Assembly (NCBI GenBank): GCA_011800805.1
Contig: MPNW01000084.1
Location: 53,012-117,011, forward strand
Source: Hirudo medicinalis
Taxonomy: Eukaryota > Annelida > Clitellata > Hirudinida > Hirudinidae
DNA: 64,000 bases
Direction of reading: 5' to 3'
Shown here: positions 60,001-64,000 of the stretch, piece by piece
How positions within the stretch are numbered: the stretch's first letter is position 1
Layout: each line of letters opens with the position of its first letter
The notes under the pieces: model-generated
What the model was told of the DNA's origin: nothing
The model's database searches: none
Seen by the model: the letters and a program-made list of their open reading frames with translations, nothing else
Position numbers and translations under genes: made by a program

Positions 60001-63000
60001 TCGCAGGTCGACGTCAGGGCCAGCACATACTCCATGTTGTTCTTCAGGAGCAGCTAATCAATTATTCATGAGTAATAAATATTCTTATCAACAGTTTTTT
60101 TGTCTTCATGGCTACAATGCCCAGCTTATTTTTATTAATAATTATTATTATTATTATTTGCTAATTTATATCATCTGATATAAAATTCAAATATTAATAA
60201 ATCAATATTCTCATAAATAATATAACTAAATTAAAAATAATAACAATCTCATAATTAACTGCCAAGCAATCACCCACATCTTTAAGTTTTGCATATTCGT
60301 GAAGCGACATGATTTTCTCGTGGAGGTACTGGTAGCCGATCCTCAGAGTGCCCCTGTCAGTCCTCGATGTGGAGCTGTTCGATGGCAAAGCAAACCTGTC
60401 CTCGATCATTTTGTCTGAGTTCACCTCTGAGATGGAGAACTTTAAGCTTGCTGTGGTTTGACAAGTCAAACATCTAACATTTAATATTTTCTAACGAAAA
60501 ACTAGAATGACATTGTTTTGTTTATTATCAGTAGTAATGTTCGTTATTAATTCCTTGTTAGCAATGGTCGTAATTAAACTCACATATTTCTCTGTCCTTG
60601 ATTAGTTCTTTGTTATAGATGGAGATGTTGAAGCTGTTAATGTCTGAAGGGATGTCCCTGGAATCGTTGGAAAATGTTCATCAGATAATGAATATATTAT
60701 TAACATGCACGACACACCTTTACACCACCCCACCTCCCCTCAAAAACTAAAACAAAATAGGTCCTAAAAAAAAAAGAATTTCATAAAATGCATCCACACC
60801 AAGATCAGGCTTTTGACGAAACCCTTTAAAGTCAAGACGTTTAAACTTTAAAGCATTCGTAATGTCCTCACAAACACAGCGCAAAACATTTCCAAAGCAA
60901 ACTCACTCGATGACGAACTCCTCGTCCCAGCAGCAACTCTCCCCCTGAACGACCCTGGTCCGGCAGACCTTGAACTCGTTCAGCGACACGACGCAGTAGG
61001 GCTGCGAGAAGTGCTTCGGCAGAGGTTGACTCAACTCGAATATCTTGACCCTCAGACTCCTCAGTTCGGTGAGGACGAGGTTCGGAATGTTCTGCGTCTG
61101 GTTGTGCGCGCTCCTCGTGTTGCAACAGTAGGACTTGAGGTTGCGAACCCACTCCTGCAATCCCAACGACCGTGTGCTCGACCGATAACTTAACGACTAA
61201 CTAGTTGGATTGATGGAATGAATGAATGAATGAATGAATGAATGTACATTTATTAACTTGAAATTTCAAGCTGATTACTTTTATTGAATACATACAAAAA
61301 AATAAAAAACTGGAAAAGATGGATCTTCAGCTGAGAGTGATTAAGGAGTGTAATTCAAAAAGTGTAATTGTCGTCGTCCTCATTACACGGTCTACTCGAA
61401 GGACAATAAAACTTATTAAAAGCTTTAAGAGACTGCGGAACCTCCCGAAAGGACAAAACATCGGGTTGTCGAGTCGAAAGAAGTCGACTGACGAGTTAAG
61501 AACTCAAATATCGGACATTTATCGGCATTGCACGATCACATTAAAATGTTTTTAGGCTAACGTGTTTTTATATTAACATGTGATAATATTAATATGCGAT
61601 CATGTGTTACTGCATAAGCAGGCCTCGTAAGTGGCTCATTCTCTGAACAGGATCAGCCTCAACATATCTCAACAGATACAATGAACAAATGATACATCGA
61701 CTATTGCCTCAGTGACCGAAATCAGACCTGTGCGTCGTCCACACTGTCGGCGCACAAATAGCACAGGGATGCCTGATTCAACCCCCTTGAAAAGACTTGA
61801 AACACGTTAGGCCTGCAATGTCAACAGAAACATTTCANATCATCATCATCATCATCAAAGCATGTTGAGATATCATTGTAATCATCAAGTGATATTACAA
61901 CTTCATCTTTGTCGATGTAACTACTCTTATGTGCATCAATTGATAGAAGGAAAAGGGAGAATGACAGAACTGAGAGAAAGAACAAGTGGTACATGACACG
62001 ATAACAAACAGACCTTCCAAAGAGACTGTCATGCACCGGATAAATGGACGCAAAAGACAGATCAATCAGTCCTTTTGGCTTCGACCTCTGCAAAATCATA
62101 ATTAAAAACCAGTCACTCAATTGTCCTAAGTTGTAAAGTGTAAAGCAGGGTCACCTTCTCGCTGTCAAAGTAGTACAACTGTTGTTCGGTGCCATTCAGT
62201 ACAAAATACATACGTTTCCACTTCTTAGTCTTCTGGGCTGTTGAATGTGTGTTAATTAATCAAATAGAATCTCTAAATGACATTTTATCCGTAAAATGTG
62301 ACCGCAATCCCTCAGTCTTTCCATGTCAGTGCGAAATGAGATCTTAAAGGTAACATTGCAATCTGTTCCCATGAAATTGTTCATCCATAAAACGTCCATC
62401 TAAATAAGATCAATATCAGCAGATGGCAACAACTTGAACCAGATGCGGAGATCATCCGTCGACCCGTCAACTGTTTACGGGCATCAAGCAGGGGGGGAGG
62501 GGGGAGGTGTTCTTGGACACGTAGGGGGTCCATAATTTTGAGACTCACTTTTTTTGTTCAGTCGACCCTTGATGACTATGACGTCCTTCTTGTTGAGGAA
62601 GAAATTTGAGCCAGTGGACTGCTTGATGGAGGTCTGCGTCTGCTCTTTCGAGGTGAGATCGCTAGGCTCCGGGGAGAGTTCGGCCACCTTCGGGGAGAAG
62701 GAAGAAAGACAAATGAATAAATGCTTTGGAAACACCAAAAGTTCAAAATGAAAATGACCCTATGGACTGGTTTCTGGAGTGAGTAGCCTTCAACAATCTG
62801 CTCATTTTGATACCTTTTCACAACTTCTGCCACACTGAGAAAGAAAAGTTGAATATTAAGAGTGGATGTCTGGCACTTGAAAAGATACATTATGATAAAA
62901 AGTTACCTAGCACTTGATTCTGCCATGTCAAGAACGACTATAATACTTAATAAACATCACAGTTGTTAAAAGAGATATTGTATAGATGCCTCTAAAATAA

Positions 63001-64000
63001 GTAATAAGCTACGTAAAGGTAAAGTAATAAATAATAACAAGGTACAAAAATAAGTGCTCAACGTCTCAAAAAAAAAAAAATGGGGTGAAATTGAAGTTTC
63101 GGCAGTAAATCTACGAAGAAGAACAGCAAGTAACCGAACAATGTGACAACATTCGAGGGAGGTGGAAGAAATTATCGACGCGACAGATACTTTTCGAGTG
63201 AACGCGACAGGTGTACCGCGACACCTCTCGAAGCCGACAGGTGTTTATGAAACCTTCGCAATTTCATTAGGAAGAAATTCTGACGACATTCGACAACAAT
63301 TAAAGATGCCTCGCAAAAGTTGCATCACAAAAGTAGGTGCACTCTTCATTGATAATTCTCTCCCGACGAACTTTTATATTTTTCAAAATATAAGACTGGC
63401 TAGGATCTTAAAATGAATTACTATAATTGGGTATAACTAACATGTAACGATTAAGATAAGTAATTAGCTATATCATAATTAACATATTACAATGCATATT
63501 ATAATTTGACACTGGTCACCTCTTGAAAGTCCTTCCCCCCATAAAGTAGGAAGCAGAGGTCCTCTTGATCTTGAACCTCTGAATCTGATCCTTGCAGTAA
63601 AAGTAGATGGAAAAGTCTCCCTCAGTCGAATCGCTCTTCTTCACCAACCAACTGCCAGGACCACCTTGTGATGCGATGAATGCATTAACATCAGCAACTT
63701 TTAGAAGAACAAAAAAGTCAAGAACGCATCAACATTTCGTATCAACGACGAAGCAATTTCAAACTTTTACCGAATGTTTAACAATCCCAATCAACTTTTC
63801 TCGACCGGCAAACGATCGACGAGAACGGTTACTTTGAAAATTCAAATGCAAAAGTAATGACACCCAATGGCGAGTAACGTGTCGATGAGTAATTTATGCA
63901 AACGAAGCGATGTCGTCGTACTTGCTGCTAATTTCTCGGCAGCTTCCTCCTTGGATATGTTCGGGTGAAACCACGGAAACTGTTCGACCGGGTCGACGTC
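57059..64000 (-). CDS. RASA1: RASA1 / p120 RasGAP, 5' part beyond window edge
   Basis: GTPase-activating protein that switches off Ras after recruitment to phosphotyrosine proteins. Exons first to last: 63922-64000, 63520-63697, 62759-62834, 62549-62687, 62155-62237, 62014-62087, 61728-61812, 60907-61154, 60584-60657, 60278-60450, 59888-60053, 59490-59626, 59156-59253, 58717-58803, 58365-58432, 58068-58150, 57680-57757, 57409-57531, 57059-57133; phases agree and give 707 aa. In order: second SH2 (WFHPNISKEEA, QIQRFKI, NEQIVEGYSL), PH (WKRMYFVL, KPKGLIDLSFASIYPVHDS), C2 (FSQPYCVVSLNEFKV), RasGAP with arginine finger Arg466 of this fragment (KEKLFRS), FLRLICPAMINPRQF and AKCLIKLANL. The C-terminus LVAVTESL matches human LLAITELL. 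Odd: the SH2 FLVR motif reads WLVK. The N-terminal SH2 and SH3 lie to the right of the window. Confidence 0.97.
59261..59330 (-). repeat. 21-bp tandem repeat abutting a RASA1 splice acceptor
   Basis: Three full units of TTTGAAGTTCAAAGATTCCAA (plus-strand order) and a partial one, starting 6 bp from the AG of the exon 59156-59253. On the transcribed strand it supplies the polypyrimidine and probable branch-point region. Confidence 0.85.

Overview
The window is nuclear DNA of an invertebrate animal. It has AT-rich spacers, many GT-AG introns, one long N run (5441-5805) and single Ns near 51771 and 61837. Its genes are animal-specific families: STIM, PDZD8, LCLAT1, KIF3B, an ERG/FLI/FEV-type ETS factor and RASA1. 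I read it as a lophotrochozoan, possibly an annelid or leech. That placement is inferred from overall protein resemblance and is not proven. All protein identities rest on recognised motifs and remembered family alignments; no search was run. Exon borders were set by splice consensus plus phase agreement between neighbouring exons.

Layout from left to right. (1) 1-7896, minus: STIM, the ER calcium sensor, nine exons, cut by the left edge. (2) 9615-19920, plus: an 11-exon gene with an RGS-like N-terminal region, a winged-helix-like middle and a nucleoside-phosphorylase-family C-terminus. This is the most unusual gene here. (3) 21457-22223, minus: a PHYHIP/PHYHIPL-like C-terminal domain protein, followed by a small hAT-like MITE with an 8-bp target duplication. 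(4) 23896-32339, plus: PDZD8 in 20 exons (1144 aa, SMP-PDZ-C2-C1-coiled coil). (5) 33348-35244, plus: LCLAT1 in five exons. (6) 35446-37949, minus: KIF3B in two exons, tail-to-tail with LCLAT1. (7) 38706-41177, minus: an orphan basic protein. (8) 42567-43284, minus: eIF5A in four exons. (9) 43285-48448: gene-poor, with a degenerate coding remnant at 44799-45116. (10) 48449-53593, plus: an ETS factor of the ERG/FLI/FEV group, apparently without a Pointed domain. (11) 53594-57058: spacer full of microsatellites. (12) 57059-64000, minus: RASA1 (p120 RasGAP) from its second SH2 domain to the stop, 19 exons, cut by the right edge.

There is no operon logic. Several products act at ER membranes or contact sites (STIM at ER-plasma membrane junctions, PDZD8 at ER-organelle contacts, LCLAT1 in the ER and mitochondria-associated membrane), which may be coincidence. 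Repeats include (GAT)n, (ATT)n and (CAA)n tracts, several minisatellites, and an interspersed family of about 400 bp whose copies contain a 74-nt tRNA-shaped module.
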